A stretch of DNA of 64,000 bases from Lethocerus indicus (GCA_019843655.1 JACDQD010000102.1:9433501-9497500); one strand, 5' to 3'. Shown: positions 1-15,120, counted from the stretch's first letter. The notes: generated from the sequence alone by a model not told the origin. Program-made: numbers and translations.

Positions 1-12
1 AGTTAAATAATA

Positions 13-18
<6 letters not shown>

Positions 19-66
<48 letters not shown>
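19..66. repeat. (TA)n microsatellite
   Basis: Uninterrupted TA dinucleotide run downstream of the WDR24 stop codon. Between here and 785 there is AT-rich sequence that should be WDR24 3' UTR and flank; reverse-strand AATAAA hexamers lie at 518-523 and 441-446. Confidence 0.95.
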
Positions 67-72
<6 letters not shown>

Positions 73-784
73 CCACACATTATATGAGAAATAAAAATAT
101 AATGTAATATACAGTTGAATTTACATCATATTTACACATTTTAATTACATTCATTAACTACAATTTGTACACATAATCAGATCTTTAATTTTAATTGATT
201 AAGATAATCAAGAGAAAAATATAAGTAGCAAAAGACTGAGCAAATGCAGAATAAAAAAGTACATATGCAATTTACATTAAATATTGAAGAATAATCAAGA
301 AATAACAGAAATATATATAATTGTGATCTAAATAAGTATTACATTATTTATCTGATAAGAAATATAGGACAGTCATTACTGTCATCCTATTTTATAATAC
401 AATCAGTCATATTGCGTGGCAATAACATAGTCACACAAATTTTATTAAGATTATTTACATGAGAAAGTGTGCTTCATGTTAGTAATGAACTCCTGTCTGT
501 TTGATAAAATGACCTTCTTTATTTAAGCATGAGAAAAAGATCTGACTTTTTATCCCAGTTTTAAATCTTAAGATATTTATAATGAAATATCTCCATTGCA
601 AATAATGATCACAGCTCAATTTTATCTCAATTGTAACAAGCTCTGTATTCCCCTTAAGAAAGCAAGAATAATTAAACAATCCTTCATTTTCCTCAACACA
701 TCAAGGTTAGCACAGCTCATTTATTTGATAAAAATAGATGCATAAATTTCACATACTCTGTTGTCCTTGATGGAATTTTGCAGC

Positions 785-3700
785 TCAAGTATATTCACAA
801 GTGTGACCACAGCCTGTCGGGCAGTGTGTGTTCAATCTGAGCCATTCTTGAATATGTGACAAATGACCCCCATGCATACATCCCTGGCACCATGTGTATA
901 AACCATGAACAACCTGAATATAAAATTATATCACACACAGTTTTAACACCTAAAATCTTTTGAACCAAAATAATTACAGAAATTAAATTAGATAATACAT
1001 AAATAGCAACTGCATTTTTTAAAATGTATCACAAAGGGGTCAATCCTATCAGTAGTTGTTTTGTTGACCCTGAGTAAAATGGTTAATAGTCATAAATGTT
1101 TATTGCATGAATTAAACCCTCACAATCATATAACCCATTGTGTTGTGGTTTAATATCTTATTTTTTAATAATTTCAATTCTGCAATTATCTCATGTATCT
1201 ATTAATGCCTAATGAAATATTTACGCAATGAATCAGGTATATATTTCAACTAAAAGATATTGGTGCTATCCAAATTAGATTGATCACTCTTCTTATACAC
1301 ATGGCAATCCTCCTAATTTAATTTTGAGTTAATTCTTGCAGAAATGCTGTAAAACCACATGTTTGCAAAGCACAGTCCAATTCTAGATTTTGACATTATA
1401 TTTTATAAACGGGTAGATAAATTTGAATCAGTTTTAAAAGTATTACCTGATGGCAAACACTGCATATAGAAGGCATGGCACATTTTGGACACATCCAACC
1501 TGCTTGACTAATAAGTGGTTTGTTACAATTTCCACACCCAGTATATACAGTAGTAGACTGCTGATTGAGCTCCGAAACACAGTTTAACCATGATAACTGT
1601 ATTACCTGTAAAAATCAAATGTAAACATCTCTATATTATACCTCTTTTATATCTTGTTCAATATTAAAACAATTATAATTTTGAAAAATAGAGTTAGAAA
1701 GGCTAATACCAGATGTAGAATGGCAGGTAAATACAAAATAACAAATTAACAATATAACAAAAAACAATATAACAAACAAATTGTATTTTCCTGAAACAAA
1801 AATGGATTTACAACAGCATTTACAGAAGCAAGTACTTTCTAAAACCCAATCAAATGATGATAAAAACTCTGACCGGTGTATTCTGTTATAAAAACACATC
1901 TTTACCATGCTTGAATGAACTAATTGATGAGGGAGTGTGAGCGTGAAACCTATAATACTTATGAAGCAAGCAAGCATAAGCAAGTAGTTAGAACAGAGCA
2001 ATACAAGGTTGGGTCTTCATCTGCAAGTGCAAGGCCAATTGCAGAAGGTGGTGATATTGAAAACCTGTGCTATTCTCCAACTGTCTCAACTTTTAATAAT
2101 ATGTGTTCTATTGAATAATTTAATAAAATAAGAAAATTAACCACTTAGGTGAAAAGTTCCAGTATAAAAAAGCTGATAGTAGAAATAAATAACAAGGATT
2201 TGGGGATGGGCTATGATGTCTCAAATGTTTTTTCTTTACACAAAATTAATATTGATATTAATCATGCAGAATATTACTAAAATAATATAATATATTGTAA
2301 TGACTGCGAAAAATAATATTGCATGTTTCTGTGTAAAATCAATTCCCAAACCTCTTACATAAAAGTAAAAATAATTTAACTTAATTCCATCTCTGGCCAC
2401 AAACTAATAATCAATCAAATGAGTAGAGAAGGAACTAGATTAATAAGTTATTATGCTGTAATGAATTCATTCCTTTTGAAGAAAAGATAAAGAACACTAC
2501 CTGTTAGGTTCTACTATAAAAATTAAAAAAAAAATTTCTCTTTCCTAATCAAACAGTCCTAGTTAAAGTTCCTAGGTATAAATTTTGCTATGGGAAAATC
2601 TGAATATTCTGGAGAAAATGACTAAAATATACCAAATTCTGTTCTATTGTATTAAGTACACACAAAGAATGGTAAAGCGCATATCAGCAATAGCAAAATT
2701 GCTCTATACAAATAAAGACTAAAAAAAAAGAATGGGATACAACTATGGGATTTATTTTCTTGGTTTCTTGAGCCATAAAATGCACACAGCCAAAATTGAT
2801 CATTTTTGTAATAAAATTTCATTTTGAAAATGACAGGAAACTACAAAGAAAATATTAATGTTTACGAATAATAAGGCAGGACAAAATGAAATTATCCTGT
2901 GAAGTTTACTGAAGGCTAGTATAACGGTATAACAAAGGATAGTAAAACGGTTAGGACAGTATAAGGTCTCCCAAATATAGTATAAAATGGAACTAAAAAC
3001 TACAAAGCAAAACCTACAATTAATTGATACATTATCTTAGCTACAGCTAAGAAAAAGAATAGAGAGTGTTAAAAATCAAGAGTGTTACAAAATGTATAAG
3101 ACAAAGATTTCAGAAATTTTAATTATACAGTAACTAAATCTAAGTCAATATAATTTCTAAATAGCTGAAATACCTGAGTGGAATGGAGCCATAATTGATG
3201 TCTGGAAAGGAGGTCGAGGTATGACAATAACCAAGATTCCTGTTCTGCAGGGTCAATATGCGCTAAGAGGGGTGCTCGTTTGTCCCCCAATGCCAACAGA
3301 ACGCAGACTGGTGTCTGGAGGTCACCGCGGGCTGCATGCTGGCGAAGTGCACTGACCACTGTTTCAGCACAGTCCCATGCACTCCACTGCGTGCGAACCA
3401 CATTGCAGCTCATCACACTGCTTATCACTCCAACATTGCCTCCACTCACACCACCACCCCCACCACCCGGTGGGCTTCCATCTACCACATCTGTAATATA
3501 CAATATAATGCATTAAGAATGTATCTAATAACATGAAAAATGAAGCTTCTGTTTCCAAACAGGAAAATCAAATCTACACGATCAATTAGTTAGTTATAAC
3601 CAACTGTTGTTTGACACCCTCACAGCATTACTTTCCTTTCCTATAAACTGCAATCCACTTTTTAATCAACGATAAAAAAAATTAAAGTATCCTATATTAT

Positions 3701-6700
3701 ATTTTAACTGCGGGAGTTTAATAAAAATGCACAGTTATGATAAGAAATTTCAGAAAGAAATGAACACAAAAGAAATCCTCCTCTTTGGATATAATTTGCA
3801 CCTACACACCTTTTAAAATAAAATAATTAAATGGTAATACATTTTTGTATGTCCCACAATTAGCATGTAATGTATTGTTGAATATTTTGATAAAATTCAA
3901 TTGAAACAATACCTTCTGTAGGATCCGGTGAATCGGCATTTGGGAATTGTTCAGGTGGAGGAGACTGATCCTGGATCTCGTGTCTAAGTGGAAATGCCTC
4001 ATTGGAAAGTGTCCATTCATGGGATATCAGTCCATCCAGACCATTTATTTCAAAATCCAGGCTCAGGGGATCCATCTCAGCATCACCAAAGAAAAAATCT
4101 CCTACACTGTCATCAATCCTCTTGCCTGATTTACTATCATCATCATCATCATCATCCCTATTTCCCTTGCCATCTTTATCATCAGTCAATGTCCCATTCA
4201 TCTTCATTCCGCCAGTATCCTTCTTCTTTTTCTGAGTTCCATCCAATATTTCTGAGTTTTGTTCTTCCCTATTTGGTGTCTGGTGACCACCATACTCTAT
4301 TGGCCGACTAGTGTATAATGTCTTTATCATTGTCCATAACAAGCTTACCTAAAATCATAATGTGCCCCTTAAAGAACACCACAACCCTTATTGAAAAGAA
4401 TCATAAAACCTTTTTAAGCTTATTAAAAAAAAAGTATGATTGTAAGTGGAAGAAAATTTGCACGTTGATGATAATATTAATCTTCTGCCTATGCTAATAT
4501 ATAATCTTTACTAACAGACGTATGCAACGTAAAATAAATTAATACATGAAAACATATTGCAATTGAATTAAAACTTCCTCAAATCTATCATTGCTTTCCA
4601 AAATAATATCTTTAAACTGCATCTAAATAAACCCACAGCAAGTCTGCCCAATTGGCGTGCTACATTTGCATTGTGGTCACACATTTCAGCAAGTGATCTG
4701 CCTGTAAGTAGGTAACGGCTGGCACATGCCACTAGCCAATCTGTCTCCTTGTTGTCCAACTTGCTGTAAATTTGTAGAATGCTCGAAACTTGCCAAAACT
4801 CATCCCCACTTCCCCCAGTTCCAACCATAATACTTCCTGCACCACTTGCAGTCCCAGCATTCCTCCTATTTTATGAAATAAATCATAAATTAATAGTATA
4901 TAAAATTATATATTTTTGAGGGGGTCTGACGAGGACTATATATTTTTTGTAATACAGTTCTACAGCTTTACTTCAGCCATCAACATGCTGTTTAACCAAG
5001 GGCCAAGGTCATAACACCCATAGCCAGAATTTAACTCACAACAATTTGGTTTCAATGGCCTAACACTTGGATTGCAGGCTCTAGTTTATTGTCAGTAGAC
5101 TAAATCATGGATAAATCAAATTCAAATAAAATAGTTATTTTCATTACATTGGACATATTTACCTAAGAAGTCCTTGTAGCTTGTTTGGTTTTGCTACAAC
5201 ACTTGCCCTACAAGCAAACGCTACTTGACCTATGGGACTGATTGCCAGTGCTTGAGGGTTGGCAGTGGCTGCTGGAGAAATGGCATCCTTCATATCATGT
5301 TGATATAATGTACTATCCTAGAGAGATTGCAAAACATTAATGTGAGTCTTAAAATATTAATGTTCAAATATTTTAGAATTAATAAAACTGCTTATTTATA
5401 TTAGATGAAGCGAAAAAGTATAATTACAAAACAACAGTATACAAACATCCCAACATTTTTTTGTAATGACAAAAATAGAAACTGATGAAATATGCTTACT
5501 CTACTGGTAGAGAGGCAGAGATTTGGATCTTCTCTCCAGACAATTCCTGTAGCAACATCTTTGTGATGTGTCCATGTTGCATAAGCCATGTAAGGTCTCC
5601 TAATGTCCCAAACATTAACCGAGGAGTCAACAACAAGTGCTACAGAAGCAATATGATACTTATTTTGAGGACGCCACTTTACTCTCCCAACCGAAGCTAT
5701 GGTGTTGATTATATATTCCAGTGTTGGTTTACTTGACATGTCCCACACCTAAACATAAATCTAATTTATGTATATTATATTCATATATACTATCCCTTTA
5801 ATCAGTTTCAAATAATGTGACTATATGTGCCTGTTTACATTACTAATTTCTTATTATAAATTATTATTCAAAGGGACCTACGACCCTGAAATATTTATCT
5901 TAAATCAGATAATATTAGTGAATATTTCTTGTTACCTTGATAGTTTTATCCCTAGAAGCAGTTGCAAGCCATGTTGTTTCTGGATGCCAATCACAAGCAA
6001 AGACTGGTCCACTGTGTGCTGTAAACTGCATCACACATTTATCAGATCTCCTCATGTCCCACATTTGAACATTGCCATTCTCAGACACTGATGCAAAACT
6101 CATGTGGGAATGGGGAGAAAATTGAACATCCCTTACACTTTCAGTGTTGCTGCAATAATAACCTATTTGTTATTATTTATAGATGGGCTTGATTTCACAA
6201 TAAACTAATTTTTTAAATAGACATAGATTGGAATATTCTTTAGCACCATCTATTACACCTGTAGTTGTACATATTGAAATTAATGACACTAATACTACTA
6301 ATAGCAGCAGAAAATTTAACAGTGAAATCCACATAATAGCTCTTTAAAATAAGGCTATAATAGGATACAGCATAGTATACATATGAACTAAACAACAGCA
6401 TCAAGTGTCATCTTTTAAGCTAATAAGAACATATAAATTTCTACATAAATAATTCTATGATTAAAACATATTTCTCATTTTTTTCTTTTAAGGTTTTATA
6501 AACTCTGACCTAATATCTCCATTAAGCTACATTAATCATAGGCTTAAACTAACTTAGTTTAAAAACCCAGATTAAGGCTTTTAACAACCACCATAAGAAA
6601 CTTACAACACTAGCAGTTTCAATAGTTCAATATGCCCCTACCCACTGATTCACACCATGCCCTTCAACATACTTTTCAGGAACAGATAAGACTGTAATCA

Positions 6701-8277
6701 ACATCGCTGCTGTATGTATGAATTTCACAACTCTTTTCATATAACTACCACTTATAAGATAAAAGGTAACATGGATTAAGACATACCTCTCATCATTCAT
6801 ATTCTTAGACAAATGATTACACTTAGCATGAATATTAATGATTTATTTCTGCTCTGACTTCACATGACTTGATTTCAAAATACTAGATTATAATTCTGTT
6901 AACATACATGCATGTTCCAAATGTCCACTCTTGTAGACAGCCATTTACTACATGTTTTCCTGATTTTGTAAAAGTTATTATGGGCTAGCAAAAGAAAACA
7001 CATAATGTGGACATAATTTAAAGTAAATATATTGAATTATATTTATAACTAAATTACGATATATATAGAATTAATTACCTGATAAAAGTTTTTATCGCTT
7101 CTTTAATTCTCAAATCAAAAGTTTTCATTGTACCATCTTGAGAGCCGGATATGAGCCAATTGAATTCAACAGGATTGAAGCAAACTTTGTTGACAGTTCT
7201 CTTATGGTCACTAAAAACATATTCCTGTTTTGATCTCGAAGGCTTGTTCAAGTTCCAAACAACAACAGCACCATTGGTTGCAGCAGTAGCAAGAACATGA
7301 TCTGTATTCAGACAGAAAACTATTAACAAGAAGTAGCACATATTTTACTAGCTAAATACTTTCTTGCAATATTTTCAATAATGAAAATGAGTAAAGTAAG
7401 AGGAGTCTTATTTTCATGAGAGTTATGATCTCTGTTCAATTGAAGAAAACAACAAGTTAAAAAAGAAGTTCTATTTAAATATAATATGGATGTGTCAAAA
7501 GAGCAATTGAAGGGTAACAAAGCTAGACAAACTAATTAAAAATTACAATAACAAATATAAGATTTCTCAAGAAGCTATAAATCATTTTCATATTTACATT
7601 GAAACAGGCTAAAACCTAATCAATAACATTTTGAAGCATGCACATATTTGGTCAAAAGTTCATCTGTCTGTTAACCTCCTTTGTAAGGTTAGCCTACTTC
7701 CATTTTTCAGCTGAATAATAGACTACAATATACAAATGAAGAAGCAGTTTTAGCATTAAAACACTGAGGAAAGTATTCTTAGCTTCATCATGATCATTAT
7801 TTCACTTTAACATATGCTGTCAGCAGTTCACAAATCACCAGCTGAATTCCAACCAGATTTCAGCTCAAATTTGTTATATACAAACCAACAAAGGAAAAAT
7901 TAGGAATACTATTTTAAAATATTATTTAAGGAATAACATTAATTCACTAAAAATAAAAAAAACTTCATGGGTACTCTATCTCACCATCAACAGAATTCCA
8001 TGCGACATCATTGCAAGAAAAATTAAGGTTGAGATTCTTGCCAACTCTCAAGTTAACGTTTTCAACGAATTCCTCCTCTTCAATTGCAAATACTTTAAAT
8101 ACTGAAAAGGAAATAACATTCACTTACTAGATAATAATAGCAACCATTGTTTGTAACTACAAATTATTTTTTATAACGCTTACCATTTCTGCCAGCAACA
8201 ACAACGTGAGTGTTATCCTTATTGAGAGCTAAAGCATTGGCTGGATTTTCTTGGGTTATAAATATCGTTTTTGACAT
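785..8277 (-). CDS. WDR24: WDR24, GATOR2 complex subunit
   Basis: Complete 773-residue model in 11 coding exons: 8184-8277, 7985-8101, 7079-7301, 5936-6149, 5500-5748, 5163-5317, 4637-4865, 3913-4348, 3174-3490, 1447-1605, 785-913. All junctions are GT-AG and the total of 2,322 nt stays in frame. WDR24 belongs to GATOR2, which relieves GATOR1 inhibition of Rag GTPases and so passes amino-acid sufficiency to TORC1 at the lysosome. Residues 1 to about 350 form the WD40 propeller ([38 protein letters not shown]). Residues 430-570 are low-complexity, with an Asp run at about 4136-4158 and a Gly run near 3460. Residues 679-773 hold the zinc domain: [26 protein letters not shown] and [10 protein letters not shown]. 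Human WDR24 is about 790 residues with the same order. The start was chosen because the first in-frame ATG opens directly into the first blade. Identity is very secure; single splice sites are less so. Confidence 0.95.
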
Positions 8278-8900
8278 TTTGTTATTTCAAATTGCAATTC
8301 AAAATCCCGTCAAACGACTATTCACCCAATGGCAGTAAGGATGACTTGTACCTGCGTTCCAATACCGAATACATTTTTCTGTCAACTTAAAATTGTACTC
8401 AGTTTGAAGAAGGGAACAGTGCATATAAACATGTAGTGGCCACGCCTTCAGCGAATATCAACTAACATTACACTTTTATCGAAATGGGGATTGTGGAGTT
8501 CTGTTAATTATAATACCTCATTATACTACTTATAATACTTTCCTCTTGTTTCCTTAAACTGTGGAAAACAAAAAATATTAGTTATAGTATATTTTTATCT
8601 TTTAATGTATACGTTAACATTACGACGTATGACATTATTAGAATACTAGATTAACAATATAATAGTATTGTACAGTATATCATAAATATGAATGGTAACA
8701 AATACATTTCTAAGAAAAGTTAATGTTTCAAAAAGCTTATTCTAAGTTGCCGTCTTGGAAACATTGGACAATATATTATATACATCCGATAGGTAGCTAT
8801 GATACAGACGGCCATGGAATTGACGTCACAGACGGGCCACATGATCAGACGCACGTTGGGCGCTTATTATATAACTAGTTCAATATAATTAATAAATAAA
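8278..8900 (-). promoter_or_regulatory. WDR24 upstream region with CRE-like site
   Basis: Sequence 5' of the WDR24 start codon. It contains a perfect palindromic TGACGTCA at 8821-8828, the consensus for CREB/ATF-type bZIP proteins, inside a locally GC-richer stretch (8800-8870) in otherwise AT-rich DNA. No TATA box could be assigned, and the transcription start is not known. The regulatory role is inferred from position and motif only. Confidence 0.35.
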
Positions 8901-9093
8901 ATTATTATATGAAGTCATGGCATCTAAAAATTATACTGACTATAAAGTTATATATAAAACTATATTAAAATGTTTCTTTTTTTACTTCCTGCCTTTGTCT
9001 TGTTTTAGCATTAGAGGTTGCACCTCTCATAGCCCCCGATTACCTATAGTGCTTTAGTCTGTTTTCGACGAACTGAAAGACATTGGTATTTAT

Positions 9094-9237
9094 CTATGAA
9101 CTGGGCACGTTTGCCTTGCGAGTCTTAAGGACGCTTGGATACACATTCTTGAGCCCTGGCACCATGGTCCTTCCCGTGAAGGCGTTCGCTTTACTATTGG
9201 AATAGAAGCATTTTGGTTTTTGTTCGTTCGGGTCCAT
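9094..9237 (-). other. Short ORF in a GC-rich island, unidentified
   Basis: A 47-codon reading frame, ATG to TAG, beginning MDPNEQKPKCFYSNSK, inside a block (about 8990-9290) with clearly higher GC and CpG than its surroundings. I do not recognise the product. The same strand downstream continues with a possible acceptor (ctttcag before 9080) and a possible donor (CACTATAG followed by gtaatc near 9040-9050). It could therefore be an exon of an unknown gene, a decayed retrocopy or a transposon piece. Nothing else in the neighbourhood supports a gene. Confidence 0.2.
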
Positions 9238-9299
9238 TTTTTGACCGGGGGGGGCTCAGGATCTCAAGATTTTCGGGGCACATTTAAAACTCATGTCAT

Positions 9300-10616
9300 A
9301 TATTAATAAAATATATATCAAGTACAAGATCAAAAGTGCTGTTTATTTACACACCTTGGGGTACTAGGTATAAACTGAACTCATATAATGTAATAGGGAT
9401 TAAATATGGAACACTTGTTGCTAAGATAATTTATCTGAAAGGAGAATTAACAAATATTTCTCATGAACAATGTTTTATTGTTGAATATTTCTTTTACAAT
9501 TTGTGTCCAAATTGATAAATACAACATTACAACCAAAACAGTTCGGTTCCTGGTGGCATAAAAAAACTTCTTACCAACAAAATATAAAACAAAAACATCA
9601 AGGCACTATATGAAATTGGTTTGATTGATTGAAATGATACATTGTAATTGAAATCATTCTTCTTTGTTCAGAATAATTATTATTAATATGAACTAACATT
9701 TAAAAAACTTTGTTTTTGATTAACATATAAATTTGTGTTGTGTAGTACCAATTACTATTACAAAATTCTTAGTTTTACTTGTGTTACACTATTTTTCTAC
9801 TGTAAGTTGACATGAGATATGTTTTAATTAAACTTTTTGAAGGTCCTAAAAACAAAAACTGTATTGTTAAAAATGACATGATTTAATTTCCAACCACTCA
9901 TGACAACCCATTACAAAATCAAAAATAAAAGAAAAGGTTTTATTAGGACCTCTTTCTGAGCTTTACACAACATTAGCTCCATAATTACAACTCTACATTA
10001 TTATGTATGTACGCATATATATACATATAACACAAGTATTTATAAATATGTATACATATAGACATTCGTACATACATATACAATACACTAAGTGGGAAGG
10101 ATAAAATAAGGGATGATAATAAAGGAAAGTTAATTTAAAAAGGAAACAAAAAAAGGTAAGTAGGGGAAAAGGAGGAAGAATAATTGGTTGAAAGAGATAT
10201 TAGAGTAAACTACAGGATTCACAAGCACAGTAAATAAGAGAGGTGATAAGCAAAGACTGCATGAGAAAGATAAACAGTAAGATGCTAAAACAAAAATATG
10301 AATATTAATAATCAACAAAACAATGGCTGGCCAAAAACAAGAATAATAATTCAACAAACTATTTTTTTTGCATATTGCAATTTTTGTAAAATTCAAGGTC
10401 TTACAATGAATATGGTCAAATATGAACATAAATGATGGTTAACATATTATTTTAAATAAAACAACCATAGAATATCTCCAAATGTGTGCAGTTACAGAGC
10501 AAAATTTAAAAATTTATGAGATAAACATCTCACAGACTATTTAGCACCAATGTTAATTAAAAAACAAAATTTAAAGTAATACTGCTCCTGCACACACAAG
10601 GAATGAACTACTTTTT

Positions 10617-10670
<54 letters not shown>

Positions 10671-13600
10671 TTTATTCTTTAACAAACAAACATCATTTTC
10701 TAAAAGGCTAACTGAAACATATTCAAAAGCTGAACTACAACAATTGTTATTTCTTTAGTACTATTACACACTTGTCGGCAAACAATTTTTAAATAAACAC
10801 AATTCTGCCTGAAAAAATGTGTTACCAATAAAAATAGTTTAATTTTTAAAAATATTAATTATAGACAAAAAAAATTTAATGGAGGTATGGAGGGAGATGA
10901 AAAACGATATTAAAATGTTTTCAACAAATAATTGTACACAAAATATCCATTTTTTTGTTTAAACTATTAAACTCGAATCTCACTTACTATAACCAGAAGG
11001 TTACAAAATATACCCTTAAGTGAGAGACTGTTTAAAGTGGACCTAGATGAAGATCCATCTGGAATATAATTTTAATATTTATTTTTTTATTTTTTCCTTA
11101 GATGACAGTACTAAGGTCAAGACAATTCTGTAGGTCTATAATCGCCTTTTTTTCTTTTTTTTAAAATTTTTTTTTAACCATTAAACTGAAAAGTGACTGG
11201 ACTGTCTAATCACTGTGAATACTTACGACCCACAGAATGTCTAAAATATTTATTACAAATTCATACCCATACATTCAGTCATTCACTCACTCATTCATTC
11301 TGTCATGGACTGTAACATGTAGTTTCTTTGCTTACATAAAAGAAAATTGAAAATTATCTAGATTTACAACTGACTTAAAAATATTACGGAAACAGTTTTA
11401 AAGAGATTATATTTTCTGGACAAATTTTTATTTGGAATGCTGTATGAACACATGTACACGCATGTTTGCAGGCACAAACTATTAAAGTATACACTCATAC
11501 ACAAATACAACAAGCATACAAATATAACATACACACACACATACACATTTAAAACATACTCTCACACAGACAGACATAAAAGACTGGTATAGACCACATC
11601 AACAACTATGATGAACTAAATTTTTGTAATTTTTTTATTCCCCTTATTTTCAGAATCTCGTACTAAATGGAGACTCAATGCCACAAGGGAATGGCATCTC
11701 AATGAAAACATGCAAAGGACAAGTTGTCCCTCCATTACTTGTCTGTCGCAATACCTTTAGACCAATCAACAGAAACACGCTGATAAATAAATTTCATTTA
11801 AATAATAAGATATGTCTGAGCACCTTTCAACTTAAAATCACCTTGAAAGGTGCAAAACAGCAATAAAAGTTAACTTTACAAGAAACATTCTTCTGGTTAC
11901 TTTAAAATGACAGAACAAAATTATATTAAGACTATTACAAAACAAACAATTTAAAACAAAATGAAAGTGATTAGTAATTCATCTTCCATTTAATGATTAT
12001 GCTCTTGAAAAATCAACTATTAGTCTATATAAAATATAAATTGCTTCACCATTTGTTACTTATCTTTCAGCACTGTAAACATTCAAGTAACTGGACACAT
12101 TTTGAAAACTAAACATGTTTATAAACCACGTTATGATTATGTTTCATTGGTTTACAATACTGTTAACTTTGTATTACACCTATGTTGGAAAAAACAGTTT
12201 TTAAACATATTTCACTGTTTTTAATTGCTTTAGGATTTAGACATATACATATATACTGTAGTTTGAACTACACAATCCTTAAAATTAAGTTATAGATATC
12301 CTAAGTATCAATTATAATATGCTTCAAGTTTGTCTCAAATCTGAGTTTTGTGGGGGATGTACTTGAGCCAACACTGCTCAATTAATAATAATTATAAAAT
12401 ATAAGTGTACACCCAAATTAAGGAAGTAATGAATGATATGCAAACAAAAATTTGACCCTAGCTGCTAAATTTCAGTGCCCATAATGACAACAGTATAGAG
12501 ACTAAACAGGTGAATTCTATCATACTGCTTGGCAACAACTTCCCTTATTTAATAATCAACATTGTTTCTGTACAAAGTAGAAACCTAATATTCTAACATT
12601 TGACCACATATAATGTTGTTACCTTTGGCATAATCATTTTATGTTTCTTTTAAACCTTTATTTGTACTCAATTATTTAAACAAAAATTTGAATATATTTT
12701 GGTTTTTTTTAAGAAACTGTAATAGGGCAAGAAGAAAGTTATTTGAACATATCAGATTAGAATACTAGACTATTTAAAATGTTGACACAACTCGGACATT
12801 TTGTGTGGTTAGCACATTATGATTACTTGCAAGTACACACTGAGACAAAATTATACATAATAATTCACACTACAAATAATATAAATAGTTCCTTAGTATA
12901 TAAATATATGTATGAGTGTATATGTGTATATATAAACATACACATATTTCTGACAAACATACACATTCATAAAAACCTATTTTCCATTAAAACTGTTTCA
13001 TTCTTCAACTAATCACAATATATTCCAACAACTGAAAAAACAAAACCCACTGTTTACACAAGGGATAAGATAAAAACCAGGGAAAAATTAAATGAGGCGT
13101 AAGTGTATAAAATTGATTTTTGGATATGTGATATATTGCTTCCTGAATTCTAAATTATTATTCTAAAACATACTTTTTTGTTTTATGAGTTAGAGTTGGC
13201 ATTTTATATCCACATTTCAGTTATAATTATTAGTATCATGAAGTATACATACTAACTGATGTAAAGACAATGTATACATTAAAAAAAAGTGGATTTTTAC
13301 CTGGTCAGTTGCCACCCATTAAAATCAATCCCCCTGAAACAAAGAGAAAAATAGATTATAACACACCATTATGTGTATGCTTCAATATTATTTATTTTTT
13401 CTGTACAATAATTATTTTATGTACAAATTCACAAAAAGTGGGCTGTTTACATAAGAGAAATTGAAAGTTTTAAACTGATATCAATGTGTTCAAAATGATT
13501 AGTTAAATGGACAAAAATGAATGCATGTAAAAGATAACGTAATAAGTTACACTGAATCATAATGAACAACCCAAGTGTTTAAGCTCAGTTAGGTTAAGAG

Positions 13601-15120
13601 ACAGGGGTTAAGGATAGGTTAAGATGGAGCTTGAGGCATTTAATAGATAACTTCTATCTAGAAGTTATCTAACTGGTAAAACCCTAGGAAACATCTTGAT
13701 TCTTGGACAACAGACATGACCACTTGTCCAGAAGTTCACTAAAATTCATGTCAAATTTTTTAAAAATAAATCTACATCTAAATATGCATCACCAATAAAG
13801 CCATTACACTCAGTTATATAAGTGGGAAAACTCTACATACAGGTCTCGCTCACTTAGTCAAAAGGTGTGAAGCCAGAGGTTACTAGTTTCATGGATATAA
13901 GTTAATTGCCATAGACTCTGGTAGCGGTCACTTACCCAATCACACATGCATTACAGTCTACACCAGCCAGGTGCACTATTTAAATAAAGTGAAAAAAATT
14001 GTTTTCTACAAGGGGCTATAAATGCTCCTTTAACACACACCTATCTTTTGTATAAAATAATAAATTTGCTTCACTTATTGTACATATGCATATATAATAT
14101 CACATTAAAATTTAAGGGAAAAGTAATTATTTAATAAAATTGTCTAATTTGTATCTATCAATTATATCTGATAAGACTACTATATAATTCCACTTTCAAC
14201 ACTTAGCTTAAGTGCGGCCCCTCGAGCCATTTCTATATCTATGTCTAATATTTGTGCTAGGAATTCAATCTTGGTATTCAATAATTTTACACTCATAAGT
14301 GTCACCCATTTTGACAGAATTAAGTAGGGGGCTGTACCTTTTGGAAGTTAAAAACTGTCCTGAATAAACTCCTCAATATCTGAGGAACCAAACTAGATAA
14401 CTATCAGAAGACCTCAGAATCAAAAATTCAATGAAACTGGTTTCTAGATATGCATTTTATAAGTTGAGTAAAATTTTTATTAATTTAGAAACCACCTTCA
14501 TCTTCCTACCTAGCTGGTTATATCCAATAGCACTGAACAAATTATATGCACACACAAAAATTAATCAGGAAAATATGTTGACCCCTTTATTTTTAGAAGT
14601 TAGTTATGGGGTGTGAAATATCACCTTTGATGTATAATTTCAAAACTTACCAGTTTTTGTTTTTTTGTTTGTTTTTTTTTTGGAGAAAAATTCATAGTAG
14701 TGAATCGTTTTCGCTCCTAAATGGACAAGGACGGATTCGCATTCGTTTAGGATAATAAGCCTAAAAACAAATAAAATAAAACATAAATTAAATAAAAGAA
14801 ACTAACAAAATACCCTTTTCATCTAAGAATGTGTGGGGTAATGAAAAAAATAAATTTGTAAGCATCTTATTCTGTGAAGTAAAATGTTGGTGCTTGGAAA
14901 ACATTAATGCAGTGCACAGATATTTTCATCTGCATCAAACTATCATTTACAAAAATACATATTCCACTAACAAAAGGAATGACTATGTCTCACACAATAC
15001 AAACCAAAATTGAAAACATAAGCCAAAATTTGATAAAATCCCAAAGACAAAGAAAATTAGGTTTCTTTCTTCTTTCCATAATTAAGAAAATTATTGTTAA
15101 TTAATCAATTTAGTACTGAA
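9300..15120. other. Gene-free AT-rich interval
   Basis: No reading frame with protein-like composition or recognisable family was found on either strand. It is dominated by A/T runs and short simple repeats, with (TA)n at 10619-10665. It may include a long 3' UTR of the KIAA0232-like gene, but I could not place a polyadenylation site with confidence. Confidence 0.6.
10619..10665. repeat. (TA)n microsatellite
   Basis: Pure AT dinucleotide run of about 47 bp in the interval between WDR24 and the KIAA0232-like gene. Confidence 0.95.

Noticed and set aside
1636..2001. Minus-strand frame of 121 codons inside a WDR24 intron ([20 protein letters not shown])
   Set aside because: It lies within the intron between WDR24 exons 9 and 10, has Cys/Phe/Leu-rich composition typical of AT-rich noncoding DNA, and no recognisable family.
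4002..4311. Plus-strand frames rich in Ser/His over 3947-4311
   Set aside because: They are antisense shadows of WDR24 exon 8, whose GAT repeat reads as His or Ser on the other strand.
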